A stretch of DNA of 64,000 nucleotides from Tessaracoccus sp. (GTDB taxonomy: Bacteria > Actinomycetota > Actinomycetes > Propionibacteriales > Propionibacteriaceae). The notes below the pieces were generated by a model. It saw only the letters and a list, made by a program, of their open reading frames with translations, had not been told where the DNA came from and did not search any database. A program made the translations under genes and the position numbers. The stretch is taken from positions 1,550,001 to 1,614,000 of the forward strand of contig NZ_JADJNP010000001.1 of assembly GCF_016714275.1 (NCBI RefSeq). The letters run 5' to 3'. This document shows positions 41,358 through 52,971 of the stretch, piece by piece; within the stretch, counting starts at the first letter, position 1; the number at the start of each line of letters is the position of its first letter.

Positions 41358-43862
41358 CTAGTCCTCGCTGACCATGCCGTCTTGCGGATGCGACTCCGGC
41401 ACGATCGCCTGGACGACCGAGCCGTCCTCCCGCTGGTCGCCGACGATGGGATGGCTCCCCGTCAGCGACGCCCGTCGCGGCCCCTGATCGGCTAGGGGGA
41501 CGACGGTGGGTTCGCCGGGGCCGACGACGTACGGCGCGTCACGGACTGACAGCTCAACCGGCCCGTCGGTCTCGACGGTGAACGTCACCGAGCCGGGCTC
41601 GATGTGCACGCGCAGCCGCGACTCCCGGATCTGCAGCGGGAACGTCAGGTGCGACCAGCCCTGCGGCAGACGCGGGTCGAACGCGATCCGGCCGTGGTGG
41701 TCGCGGAGCCCGCCGAAGCCGTGGACCAACGCGTTCCACACGCCTCCAGTGGAGGCGATGTGTACGCCGTCGCGGGCGTTGGAGTGCAGGTCCGCCAGGT
41801 CGACGTAGAGGCCGGTCAGGAAGTACTGCATTGCCATGTCCTGATAGCCCACCTCGGCCGCGATCACCGACTGCACGACGCCCGAAAGCGTCGAGTCGCC
41901 GGTGGTGATCGGGTCGTAGTACTCGAAGTCGGCACGCTTCTCATCAGGCGTGAACTGGTCTCCCTGCAGGAAGAGGGCCAGCACGACGTCGGCCTGCTTC
42001 AGCACCTGGAACCGGTAGATGACAAGCGGGTGGTAGTTCAGCAGGAGGGGCCGCTTGTCTTCGGGCGTGTTCTCGAGATCCCACAGTTCCGAGGTCAGGA
42101 ACTTCTCGTCCTGCGGGTGGATGCCGAAGGTCTCGTCGAAGAGGACCACCATGCCGTCTGCACACGCGTCCCACTCGGCGACCTCTTCGTCGCTGACCTG
42201 GAGGTCCAGGGCGAGCTGGGCGTAGGCCGCAGGGTCGGCGTCGCGCATCTCGCGCACGAGCGCTGCGGCACTGCGGAGGTTCGCCCGCGCCATCACATTG
42301 GTGAACATGTTGTTGTTCACGACGGCGGTGTACTCGTCGGGTCCTGTGACGCCGTGGATGTGGAAGGCGCGGGTGCCCCCTGCCCCGATCCGCCAGAACC
42401 CGAGGTCGGCCCACAGGCGGGCCGTCTCCACGAGGACGGCGGCACCGTCACGGTACATGAAGGCGGTGTCGCCGGTGAGGTCGCGGTACTTGGCGAAGGC
42501 GAAGGCCACATCGGCGTCGATGTGATACTGCGCGGTGCCCGCCGCGTAGTAGGCGGAGGCCTCCTCGCCGTTGATGGTGCGCCACGGGAACAGCGCCCCG
42601 CGCTGGGACATGACGGTGGCCCGCTCCCTCGCCTGCGGGAGCAGGTTCACGCGGAACCGCAGGGCGTTGCGCGCCACGCGCGGGGACGTGTAGATGAGGA
42701 AGGGGACGAGGTAGACCTCGGTGTCCCAGAAGTAGTGCCCCTCGTAGCCGGAGCCGGTCACGCCCTTGGCGGGTATGCCCATCCCGTCGCTGCGGGCCGC
42801 AGCCTGGGCGAGTTGGAAGAGACACCAGCGGACGGCTTGCTGGATGGCGGGCTGGCCGCCGATCTCGACGTCGGCGTTCAGCCAGAAGTCGTCCAGCCAC
42901 TCGCGCTGCCGCGCGTAGTAGTGGTCGAAGCCCCACTCGGCGACCCGGTCGAGGGTGCGGCGGCAGCGGTCGTTCAGCTCGTTCGCGGGCACGCCGCGCG
43001 AGGTGTGGTAGACCACCGCCTTCCGCACGACGATCGGCACGCCCTGGCGGGCCTCGATGCGGTACGCCAGCTTGCCGATGTCGTCCTCGGTTGAGGTGAC
43101 GGACTCGTAGGGGTTGGCCGTCTCGATGGAGTGGTCGGCGCCGACGCCGATCGTCATTCCCGAGCGCGCCACCTGGTAGCACATGACCATGCGGGCGTCG
43201 TCGTGCCAGTTGAGTTGCGGGAGCAGGACGCGCTCGCCGAGCGCGGCGGCGCGGCGTGGATCCCAGCCCTCGGCGCCGGTGTTCGGGCGTCGGTAGTCGG
43301 TAAAGCCGTCCTGGCGGTTGACGACCTGCGAGTTGACGACGACGGGCGCGTCACCCTCCAGCAGCGTGATCTCCAGCTCCATCAACGCCAGGTGGCGGTC
43401 GGTGAAGCTCACCATGCGCGAGCTGCGGATCTGCACGCGCTTGCCCGCCGGGGTACGCCAGATGAGCGAGCGGGTGAGTCTGCCTTCGCGGAAGTCGAGG
43501 GCGCGCTCGTACGCGTCGAGGTCGGCCATCGAGAGGATCAGCGGCTCGTCGTCGACGTAGACCTTCATCAGCTTCGCGTCGGGGACGTTGACGATGGTCT
43601 GACCGGTGTGGGCGAACCCGAAGGCCTCCTCGGCGTGCTTGATGGGCCACGTCTCGTGAAAACCGTTGATGAACGTGCCGTGCGCGTAGCTGGTGCGCCC
43701 CTCCTCCGGGTTGCCGCGCATGCCGAGGTAGCCGTTGCCGACGGCGAACAGCGTCTCGGTGGTGCCGACGTCGCTCTCGCGGTAGTCGGCTTCGACGAAC
43801 CGCCACGGATCGACGGGGAAGCGGCGGCGATCCAGCGGATCGGCGGCGATCTCGCGGATCAT
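41358..43862 (-). CDS. Glycoside hydrolase family 65 protein (disaccharide phosphorylase)
   Basis: 834 residues. N-terminal beta-sandwich (with NGYLGMRGNPEEG), then the (alpha/alpha)6 barrel with the general acid Glu in HGVTGPDEYTAVV (about residue 507) and the phosphate-binding region towards SGVVQSVIAAE, and a C-terminal beta-sheet domain. GH65 enzymes phosphorolyse maltose, trehalose, kojibiose or nigerose with inversion, giving beta-glucose 1-phosphate; which one cannot be told. The ATG overlaps the beta-phosphoglucomutase stop (ATGA). The operon pairing with beta-PGM is the classic arrangement. Confidence 0.92.
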   Translation of the reverse strand: MIREIAADPLDRRRFPVDPWRFVEADYRESDVGTTETLFAVGNGYLGMRGNPEEGRTSYAHGTFINGFHETWPIKHAEEAFGFAHTGQTIVNVPDAKLMKVYVDDEPLILSMADLDAYERALDFREGRLTRSLIWRTPAGKRVQIRSSRMVSFTDRHLALMELEITLLEGDAPVVVNSQVVNRQDGFTDYRRPNTGAEGWDPRRAAALGERVLLPQLNWHDDARMVMCYQVARSGMTIGVGADHSIETANPYESVTSTEDDIGKLAYRIEARQGVPIVVRKAVVYHTSRGVPANELNDRCRRTLDRVAEWGFDHYYARQREWLDDFWLNADVEIGGQPAIQQAVRWCLFQLAQAAARSDGMGIPAKGVTGSGYEGHYFWDTEVYLVPFLIYTSPRVARNALRFRVNLLPQARERATVMSQRGALFPWRTINGEEASAYYAAGTAQYHIDADVAFAFAKYRDLTGDTAFMYRDGAAVLVETARLWADLGFWRIGAGGTRAFHIHGVTGPDEYTAVVNNNMFTNVMARANLRSAAALVREMRDADPAAYAQLALDLQVSDEEVAEWDACADGMVVLFDETFGIHPQDEKFLTSELWDLENTPEDKRPLLLNYHPLVIYRFQVLKQADVVLALFLQGDQFTPDEKRADFEYYDPITTGDSTLSGVVQSVIAAEVGYQDMAMQYFLTGLYVDLADLHSNARDGVHIASTGGVWNALVHGFGGLRDHHGRIAFDPRLPQGWSHLTFPLQIRESRLRVHIEPGSVTFTVETDGPVELSVRDAPYVVGPGEPTVVPLADQGPRRASLTGSHPIVGDQREDGSVVQAIVPESHPQDGMVSED

Positions 43863-44572
43863 CGGGTCAGCTCCTCGAGGTCGGCGATCACCAGGTCGGC
43901 CCCGGCGGCGGCGAGTTCGTCCTCGCCGACGCCGCGGTCGACCCCGACGACGAGGCCGAAGCCGCCCGCGGCTCCCGCCGCGACGCCGGAGACGGCGTCC
44001 TCGACGACGACGGCATCGGAAGGGTCGACGCCGAACAGCGCCGCGCCCCGCAGGAACGTGTCGGGCGCCGGCTTGCCGGGCAGCCCCTCGGCGGCAGCGA
44101 CGTTGCCGTCGACGACCACCGGGAAGTAGTCGGCGAGGTCCGCGGCCTCCAGCACGGCGGGCGCGTTCTTCGAAGAAGACACCACCGCCATCGGCACCGC
44201 CGCCGCGGCCAGCTGCTCCACGAGCAGCAACGATCCCGGATAGGGCTCGATCCCGTCGCGCGCGATCACCTCGTTGAACACCGCGTTCTTGCGGTTGCCC
44301 AGCGCGCACACGGTGACCTCCCCCGGCTCGTCGGCGGGGTCGCCGTCGGGCAGGACGATGCCGCGTGAGGCAAGGAAGTCGCGCACCCCGTCGTAACGGG
44401 GCTTGCCGTCGACGAAGCGGTAGTAGTCGTCGTCCGTGTAGGGCTCCTGCCCCGGGACCCCCGTGAGGTAGCCGTTGAACAACTCGCTCCACGCGCGCAT
44501 GTGCACGTCCGCGGTTGGCGTCAGCACACCGTCGAGATCGAAAAGGACGGCACCGTACTCGGTCAATGTCAT
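43859..44572 (-). CDS. pgmB: Beta-phosphoglucomutase (HAD family)
   Basis: 237 residues. Motif I in AVLFDLDGVLTPTADVH (Asp nucleophile and Asp +2), cap domain helix, motif II in VVSSSKNAPAVL, motif III KPAPDTFLRGA and motif IV VVVEDAVSGVAAG. The hallmark VEDAxxGVxA and the GH65 neighbour point to conversion of beta-glucose 1-phosphate to glucose 6-phosphate. TAGGCT lies eight bases before the ATG, so it may have a leaderless promoter inside the operon. Confidence 0.9.
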   Translation of the reverse strand: MTLTEYGAVLFDLDGVLTPTADVHMRAWSELFNGYLTGVPGQEPYTDDDYYRFVDGKPRYDGVRDFLASRGIVLPDGDPADEPGEVTVCALGNRKNAVFNEVIARDGIEPYPGSLLLVEQLAAAAVPMAVVSSSKNAPAVLEAADLADYFPVVVDGNVAAAEGLPGKPAPDTFLRGAALFGVDPSDAVVVEDAVSGVAAGAAGGFGLVVGVDRGVGEDELAAAGADLVIADLEELTR

Positions 44573-44592
44573 GGACGAAGAGCCTAATGCCC

Positions 44593-45384
44593 TCAGCCCA
44601 GACTCGCCCGAAGAACGGACAGCGCGCCCGCCGTGTCTGCGACGCCGTGCCGGATTTGGCCTGGGCGGGCGGGGGCGAGGTCGTCGACGGAGATCGGGGA
44701 GATCGCGATGCCGAGGCCAGCCTGGGAGATCATACCCAGGTCGTTCTCGCCGTCGCCGATCGCGATCACCTCGTCCCACCCGATGCCGAGCCTTTCGACC
44801 AGCACGTCCCCGCCCTTGCCCGCGGCCGACACCTCCGGCACGAGGTCCATGAAGATCTCGCTAGAGGACACGGCGGCGACGCCGGGCAGAGCCGCGAGGC
44901 TACGCGCGACCGGCTCGTGGGAGGGGTGGCTGCTGAGCAGGAGCAGCTTGCCGACGTCGTCGCGGCTGGTGGCGTCCTCGAGCAGCGCGGTGTCGCCCAC
45001 GAAGGACTCGTCCCGCTCCACGCGCGGGGTGCGCTCCCGCGCGAGCCAGTCGCGCTCCGTGTGGGCCCACACCTCGATGCCCGCGGCCTCCGCCGTCGCC
45101 ACGATCTCACCCACCTGAGCAGCTCCGAGAGACCGGTGCGCGAGGACCGTCCATTCGTCGCCGACGCGCTCCCACACCGTCGAGCCGCTGTTGGCTGCCA
45201 CAAACGCGGCGTGCGGCACGCGGTCGCCCAGCCATGTCATCGACGCCGACGTGCGGCCGGAGCACAGCGCGACGGTAATGCCGCGCGTGCGCAGGAGGTC
45301 GAGCAGTTCCGGCGCCCCGGGATTCCAGGACCCCGCGTGCTGCAGGGTGCCGTCGATGTCCAGCATGGCCAACCGGTATTCCAT
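44593..45384 (-). CDS. HAD-superfamily hydrolase, Cof-type (sugar phosphatase-like)
   Basis: 263 residues. Motif I MLDIDGTLQHAGSW, motif II ALCSGRTSAS, C2 cap, and the C-terminal GKGGDVLVERLG then AIGDGENDLGMI, which is the usual Cof end. The substrate is unknown. It is 20 bases upstream of pgmB, so it probably belongs to the same operon. The ATG at 45384 follows GAGGAG. Confidence 0.88.
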   Translation of the reverse strand: MEYRLAMLDIDGTLQHAGSWNPGAPELLDLLRTRGITVALCSGRTSASMTWLGDRVPHAAFVAANSGSTVWERVGDEWTVLAHRSLGAAQVGEIVATAEAAGIEVWAHTERDWLARERTPRVERDESFVGDTALLEDATSRDDVGKLLLLSSHPSHEPVARSLAALPGVAAVSSSEIFMDLVPEVSAAGKGGDVLVERLGIGWDEVIAIGDGENDLGMISQAGLGIAISPISVDDLAPARPGQIRHGVADTAGALSVLRASLG

Positions 45385-45455
45385 ATCGCTCCTCACTTCA
45401 CGGCCGACAGAACAGTTTGCCGACAACGCGTGCTCCCCGAGAGTAGCCTCGCCGC

Positions 45456-46127
45456 ATGGACATCCTCTTCGACACCGCGAACCTGCGCGACATCGAGCGC
45501 CTCACCCCCATCTACCCGGTCACCGGAGTCACCACCAACCCCACCATTCTCAAGGCCGAGGGCAAGGTCGACTTCTACGCGCACTTCCGCCGGATCCGGG
45601 AGATCATCGGCACGAAGCGCACGCTCCACGTCCAGGTCCTCGCCAAGGACGCACAGGGAATGATCGACGACGCACACCGCCTCCTGGACAAGATCGACGC
45701 GCAGGTCTATCCAAAGATCCCGCTGACGGAGGAGGGGCTCAAGGCCATGCGCATCCTCAAGGAAGAGGGGGTCAAGGTCACCGCGACGGCGATCTATTCC
45801 AAGACCCAGGGCTTCCTCGCCATCGCCTCCGGCGTCGACTACCTCGCCCCGTACTACAACCGGATGCAGGCCCTCGACATCGACACCCGCGGCACGCTCG
45901 AAGCACTCTCTGGATTCATCACGCGCTTCAACGCACCGAGCAAGATCATGGCCGCCAGCTTCAAGAACATCTCCCAGGTCTCGCACGCACTCGAGTCCGG
46001 CGCGGATGCCGTGACCCTTTCGCCGAAGCTGTTCCGCCAGGCTCTCTCCGCGCCGGACATCGCCCACGCCGTCGACGACTTCATCGCCGACTGGGAGTCC
46101 GTCTACGGCACGACGACCCTTCCCTGA
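45456..46127 (+). CDS. Transaldolase-like fructose-6-phosphate aldolase
   Basis: 223 residues, small TalC/FSA-type subfamily. TIM barrel with FDTANLRDIERL, GVTTNPTIL, the Schiff-base Lys in VYPKIPLTEEGLKAM, ATAIYSKTQGFLA and the C-terminal GADAVTLSPKLF. It cleaves fructose 6-phosphate or transfers dihydroxyacetone; the two activities cannot be separated by eye. TAGCCT is six bases before the ATG, a leaderless layout. Its 3' end overlaps the convergent glycosylase gene by 25 bases. Confidence 0.9.
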   Translation: MDILFDTANLRDIERLTPIYPVTGVTTNPTILKAEGKVDFYAHFRRIREIIGTKRTLHVQVLAKDAQGMIDDAHRLLDKIDAQVYPKIPLTEEGLKAMRILKEEGVKVTATAIYSKTQGFLAIASGVDYLAPYYNRMQALDIDTRGTLEALSGFITRFNAPSKIMAASFKNISQVSHALESGADAVTLSPKLFRQALSAPDIAHAVDDFIADWESVYGTTTLP

Positions 46128-46960
46128 GCCGCAGAAAGTGACTCTCTCGTCGGCGCCGCGGTCTTGCGTCGCTGGCAGCGCGGGCACCAGTACATGGTGC
46201 GCCCCTCAAGCATCGTTGTCCGGATTTCGGTGCCGCAGACGAGACAGGGCTGGCCGGTGCGCCTGTAGACGTAGACCTCGCCGCCGTGGCGGTCCACCCG
46301 CGGCGGGCGCCCCTGGATCTCGGGCGAATGGTCGTCATCGACCGTGTCGATGCGGCCGCGCTCGACAGCGGTCTCCATCAGGCCCACGAGGTCGTCCCAC
46401 AGGATGTCCCATGATTTCCTGGACAGCTCCCGGCCGGGGACGGTGGGGTCGAGGCGGTGCCGGAAGAGCACCTCAGCGCGGAAGATGTTGCCTATGCCTG
46501 CGGCGATCCGCTGGTCCATCAGCAGCGCGGCGATCGACTTCCCGCTCCTCCGCAGCCGTTCGTACCCAACACCCGGATCGGCGTCGGCACGCAGCGGGTC
46601 CGGTCCGCTGGCCGCGACGACGGCATCGCGCTCCGCCGGCGTGATGATGCGGCACCACTGCGGGCCGCGCAGGTCGGCGGCGGTCACGCCGTCGGTCACA
46701 CGGAGCCGCACCTGCCCGACCGGCGGCCCGAAGGGTTCGAACCGGAGCTTCCCGATCAGCCCGAGGTGAATGTGAACCGTCTCGCCCGTCGCGAAGTCGA
46801 GGAAAAGATGCTTGCCCACGGCGTCCCCGCGTTCCAGCACCGCGCCATCGAGATCCGCGACGTCGAACCGTCCCTGCGGCGACGACACGGAGACGGGTCT
46901 ACCGCCGAACGTGGCAGTGAACTCGTCGGCAAGGCGGTGGATGACGTGACCCTCGGGCAT
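46103..46960 (-). CDS. nei: Formamidopyrimidine-DNA glycosylase/endonuclease VIII family (Nei-type)
   Basis: 285 residues. The N-terminus MPEGHVIHRLA places the catalytic Pro2-Glu3; the H2TH domain and zinc finger follow, with QPCLVCGTEI then YWCPRCQRRK. The PEGHxxHRLA start is of the Nei2 type of actinobacteria, which removes oxidised pyrimidines. After the zinc finger the protein runs about 17 residues further than usual, into the 3' end of the transaldolase gene. TAGGGT is exactly seven bases before the ATG. Confidence 0.92.
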   Translation of the reverse strand: MPEGHVIHRLADEFTATFGGRPVSVSSPQGRFDVADLDGAVLERGDAVGKHLFLDFATGETVHIHLGLIGKLRFEPFGPPVGQVRLRVTDGVTAADLRGPQWCRIITPAERDAVVAASGPDPLRADADPGVGYERLRRSGKSIAALLMDQRIAAGIGNIFRAEVLFRHRLDPTVPGRELSRKSWDILWDDLVGLMETAVERGRIDTVDDDHSPEIQGRPPRVDRHGGEVYVYRRTGQPCLVCGTEIRTTMLEGRTMYWCPRCQRRKTAAPTRESLSAAQGRVVVP

Positions 46961-47085
46961 GGGAGCCACCCTAGTGCCGCGTGTCGCAAGTAGCTTGCGG
47001 CTTCTGGCGCCCCAGCGGCGGCCCGTCGCGCCTGCCCGCGTCCTGATCCGCACCTTCAGGCGCGGCGGACCACTAGGCTGGGACC

Positions 47086-47301
47086 ATGGCGGAGGAGCAG
47101 CAGCGGGAGTTCGGGCGCGACGGCGTGTCGGGCCTCGTCAACCGCGACCGTGCCCTCCGCGCCAAGCTCCTCCCCCGGCGTCAGCCCGCCGACGGGCCGT
47201 TGGCAAGCAGTTCGACGAAGCCGGCCTCGTCGAGCACGGGGAGGCCGAGCTGCTCCGCCTTGGCCGCCTTGGACCCCGCATTGGCGCCGATGACGACATA
47301 G
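47086..47301 (+). CDS. Possible small protein, truncated against ligA
   Basis: The first 36 residues (MAEEQQREFGRDGVSGLVNRDRALRAKLLPRRQ) resemble, in my memory, short conserved actinobacterial proteins with an INRDRALRARDV-type motif. TAGGCT lies six bases before the ATG, the leaderless layout of genuine genes nearby. The frame then runs antisense into the last 120 bases of ligA, where the composition looks like shadow coding. It may be a real gene with a lost end, or chance. Confidence 0.3.
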   Translation: MAEEQQREFGRDGVSGLVNRDRALRAKLLPRRQPADGPLASSSTKPASSSTGRPSCSALAALDPALAPMTT

Positions 47302-49283
47302 TCCGTGTTCTTGCTGACCGATCCCGCGGCCTTCCCGCCGCGGGAGATGATGGCCTCCTTCGCACCGTCGCGGGTGAACCCTTCCAGCGAACCGGTGACG
47401 ACGACCGTCAGCCCCTCCAGCGTGCGCGGCGTCGACTCGTCGACATCGTCCGCCATGCGCACGCCCGCCGCGGCCCAGGCCTCGACGATGTCGCGGTGCC
47501 AGTCGACCTCGAACCAGGCCTTCACGGACTCCGCGATCACGCCGCCGACGCCGTCGGCGAAGGCAAGCTCCTCGACCGTGGCGGCACGGATGGCCTCCAT
47601 GGAGCCGAACCGCGCCGCGAGCGAGCGCGCCGCGGTGGGGCCGACGTGGCGGATCGACAGCGCGACGAGCACGCGCCACAGCGGCTGCTCCTTCACCGTC
47701 TCCAGGTTTGCGAGGAGCTTGAGGCCGACGGTCGACAGCACGCGCCCGTCGCGTACGCCCTTGCCGTCGGCCAGCTCGGCGGGCTTCGCGGCGCGCGTGT
47801 AGAGCTCGGTGCGGCGCAGGTCGTCGGCGGTGAGGGAGAAGAGGCCGCCCTCGTCGGTGAGGATGCCGGAGTCGAGCAGCGCGCCCGCTCCCTCCCAGCC
47901 GAGCGCCTCGATGTCGAGGGCGCCGCGCCCTGCGAGGCCGAACAGCCGCTCCCGCAGCTGGCTGGGGCAGGAGCGGGCGTTCGGGCAGCGAATGTCCTTG
48001 TCGGCCTCCTTCTCCGGTCGAAGCTCGGTGCCACAGGATGGGCAGTGTGTCGGCATGACGAAGGCCCGCTCCGTGCCGTCGCGCAGCGCGACGACGGGGG
48101 CGACGATCTCCGGGATGACGTCTCCTGCCTTCCGCAGGACGACCGTGTCGCCGATCAGCACGCCCTTGCGCTCCACCTCGAACGCGTTGTGCAGCGTCGC
48201 CATCTCGACGGTCGAGCCGCTGACGAACACCGGCTGCATCACGCCGAACGGCGTCACGCGCCCCGTCCGGCCGACGTTGACCTGGATGTCGAGGAGCTTG
48301 GTGTTGACCTCCTCCGGCGGGTACTTGTACGCGATCGCCCAGCGCGGCGCGCGCGACGTCGACCCGAGGCGGTCCTGCTCCGCGATGGCATCCACTTTGA
48401 CCACGATGCCGTCGATCTCGTGGCTGAGGTCGTGGCGGTGCTCGCCGTAGTAGGCCACGAACTCCGCGACCTCCGCGGGGGACCGGACCACGCGCGCCGT
48501 CTCCGGAACCGGGAGACCCCACTCGCCCAGGTGCTGGTACGCCTCGGACTGCGACGCGAACGTCGCGCCCTCGACCTCGCCGACGCCATGCACCAGCATC
48601 CGCAAGGGCCGCGACGCGGTGACCTCCGGATTCTTCTGCCGCAGTGACCCCGCCGCCGAGTTACGTGGGTTGGCGAACGGGGCCTTGCCCTCGGCGACCA
48701 GCCGTTCGTTCAGCTGCTCGAACCCGGCGACGGGGAAGAACACCTCCCCGCGCACCTCCAGCACCGACGGCGCACCCGCGGGAAGCCGACGCGGCACGCC
48801 CGTCACCCGCTCCACGTTCGGGGTGATGTCCTCGCCCACGCGCCCGTCGCCGCGGGTTGACGCCACGGCCAGCCTGCCGTCGAGGTACAGCAGGTTCACG
48901 GCCAGGCCGTCGATCTTCAGCTCGCATAGGTACCGCTCCGACGGCGTGCGCGTCAGCCACCCCTCGAGTTCCTCGTCGCTGAACACGTTGTCAAGGCTGA
49001 GCATCCGGCGGCGGTGCGTGACCGGTGCGAAGTCGGTGATGCGCGCGGCGCCCACGCGCTGGGTGACCGAGTCCGGCGTCACGAGCGACGGGTATGCGGC
49101 CTCGAGGGCCTCCAACTCCCTCATCCGTTCGTCGTACTCCGCGTCGGACAAGACGGGCTGGTCGACCCCGTAGTACGCCTCCTGGGCCTCGGTCAGCGCG
49201 GCGTTCAGATCCGTCCACCGGCGCCGCAACTCCGGCGACTCGACGCCCGCCTCTGCCTGGTTCTCCTCGGTCATGAGCGCCAT
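47181..49283 (-). CDS. ligA: NAD-dependent DNA ligase
   Basis: 700 residues. Adenylation domain with the nucleophilic Lys in CELKIDGLAVN (about 117), OB fold, zinc finger (CPSCGTEL and CPNARSCPSQL), HhH domain and a C-terminal BRCT (GLTVVVTGSLEGFTR to AGFVELLANG). It seals nicks in replication and repair. Two ATGs, at 49283 and 49274, are possible; the first is kept. It is divergent from pepN with only 41 bases between. Confidence 0.96.
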   Translation of the reverse strand: MALMTEENQAEAGVESPELRRRWTDLNAALTEAQEAYYGVDQPVLSDAEYDERMRELEALEAAYPSLVTPDSVTQRVGAARITDFAPVTHRRRMLSLDNVFSDEELEGWLTRTPSERYLCELKIDGLAVNLLYLDGRLAVASTRGDGRVGEDITPNVERVTGVPRRLPAGAPSVLEVRGEVFFPVAGFEQLNERLVAEGKAPFANPRNSAAGSLRQKNPEVTASRPLRMLVHGVGEVEGATFASQSEAYQHLGEWGLPVPETARVVRSPAEVAEFVAYYGEHRHDLSHEIDGIVVKVDAIAEQDRLGSTSRAPRWAIAYKYPPEEVNTKLLDIQVNVGRTGRVTPFGVMQPVFVSGSTVEMATLHNAFEVERKGVLIGDTVVLRKAGDVIPEIVAPVVALRDGTERAFVMPTHCPSCGTELRPEKEADKDIRCPNARSCPSQLRERLFGLAGRGALDIEALGWEGAGALLDSGILTDEGGLFSLTADDLRRTELYTRAAKPAELADGKGVRDGRVLSTVGLKLLANLETVKEQPLWRVLVALSIRHVGPTAARSLAARFGSMEAIRAATVEELAFADGVGGVIAESVKAWFEVDWHRDIVEAWAAAGVRMADDVDESTPRTLEGLTVVVTGSLEGFTRDGAKEAIISRGGKAAGSVSKNTDYVVIGANAGSKAAKAEQLGLPVLDEAGFVELLANGPSAG

Positions 49284-49324
49284 CGTTCCACACCGTTCTG
49301 ACAGTCCTACTACTGTTCAGTGCT

Positions 49325-51910
<2,586 letters not shown>

Positions 51911-51911
51911 C

Positions 51912-52970
51912 TCAGACGACCCCGACCATCGGCGGGGTCGCGGCGCCGGCGGGACCGCCGCGAGCGACAACGTCGGCCGCGCCTCCGGCGGGGATGCGCG
52001 CGAAAAGGAGTTCCTCGTAGTCGCCGGCCTCCCAGAGGACGCCGAAGGCGCCATCCGAGAGTTCGGCGGCAACGGAGTAGGCGCACGGGCCTGCATCCAG
52101 CAGCGCCTGTCCCGGCCAGGTTCGACCATCGTCGAAAGACAAGCGAAGGGTCAGCCGTCGGCGTTCGTGTTCGTCGTCGAGCAGCGTCGCGACGGTGAGG
52201 TCGCCCCAGGTGGCGAGGCCACCGTTGCAAGCCGGGTCAATCAGCGCATCGTGCGGCACCGGCTCCCCGAAGGTCTCCCCGCCGTCGGTGGAGACGGCCC
52301 AGCGCCGACGCGGCCGCGCGCGTGCGTGCAGGAGCACCGAACCGTCCGCCAGCGGGAGGACCTTGTTCTCGTCGCAGTCCGGACCCATGCGCGGGCCTAG
52401 CGCCCAGGTGTCGCCACCGTCGTCACTGCGTCCGATGGCCGTGTAGTTCTGGTCGTCGACCCGCAGCACGAAGCCCTGCAGCAGCCGACCGCTCGCCAAC
52501 GCGCAGCCGTTGCCCGAGGCGGCGAACATGCCGCCGACGTCCGCCGGGCGCAGCGCGGTGAGGTCACGGTGCGTCCACGTCTCGCCGTCGTCCTCGGACG
52601 TGGACAGCCACAAGGACAACCCCTCGCGGCCGGGCTCGGCCGAGAAGTAGCTCTCACCGCGGCTGCCGACGCACCAGCAATGCAGCCGCCCCGTCGCCGG
52701 ATCGGCGATGAGGCTCGCGTCGCCGAAGCCGTGCGCTCCCTCGTGGCGCCGCAGGATCCGCACCGCACCCCAGGTGCGGCCGTCGTCGTCGGAGACGCGG
52801 TATGCGATGTCGAACGCGCCGGGAAGGTCCCGCCAGTCCGCACGGACGTCCCAGGCTGCGATGACCCGTCCGGTCGGCGTGACGCACAGCGCCGGGATGC
52901 GCGGACACGTGCGCTCGAAGGCAGCGCCCTCGACGACGTCGCCGACCCGGGCCAGCGAGAAGATCTCCAC
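51912..52970 (-). CDS. nanH: Sialidase (BNR-repeat, GH33-like), no signal peptide
   Basis: 352 residues. Five Asp-boxes are visible (SDDDGRTW, SEDDGETW, SDDGGDTW, STDGGETF, SFDDGRTW), and RIPAL near residue 24 resembles the RIP motif of sialidases. It starts directly with a strand (EIFSLARVGDVVEG), without signal peptide or anchor, so it should work in the cytoplasm on imported sialosides. GTG start one base after the nanE stop. Last gene of the sialic acid operon. It is only distantly like the BNR protein of the first locus. Confidence 0.82.
   Translation of the reverse strand: MEIFSLARVGDVVEGAAFERTCPRIPALCVTPTGRVIAAWDVRADWRDLPGAFDIAYRVSDDDGRTWGAVRILRRHEGAHGFGDASLIADPATGRLHCWCVGSRGESYFSAEPGREGLSLWLSTSEDDGETWTHRDLTALRPADVGGMFAASGNGCALASGRLLQGFVLRVDDQNYTAIGRSDDGGDTWALGPRMGPDCDENKVLPLADGSVLLHARARPRRRWAVSTDGGETFGEPVPHDALIDPACNGGLATWGDLTVATLLDDEHERRRLTLRLSFDDGRTWPGQALLDAGPCAYSVAAELSDGAFGVLWEAGDYEELLFARIPAGGAADVVARGGPAGAATPPMVGVV
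51917..51940. terminator. Hairpin at the pepN/sialidase convergence
   Basis: Eight-base arms CGACCCCG and CGGGGTCG with an 8-base loop. It starts six bases after the pepN stop and overlaps the last codons of the minus-strand sialidase, so it could end both transcripts. No T tract. Confidence 0.45.
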
Positions 52971-52971
52971 G

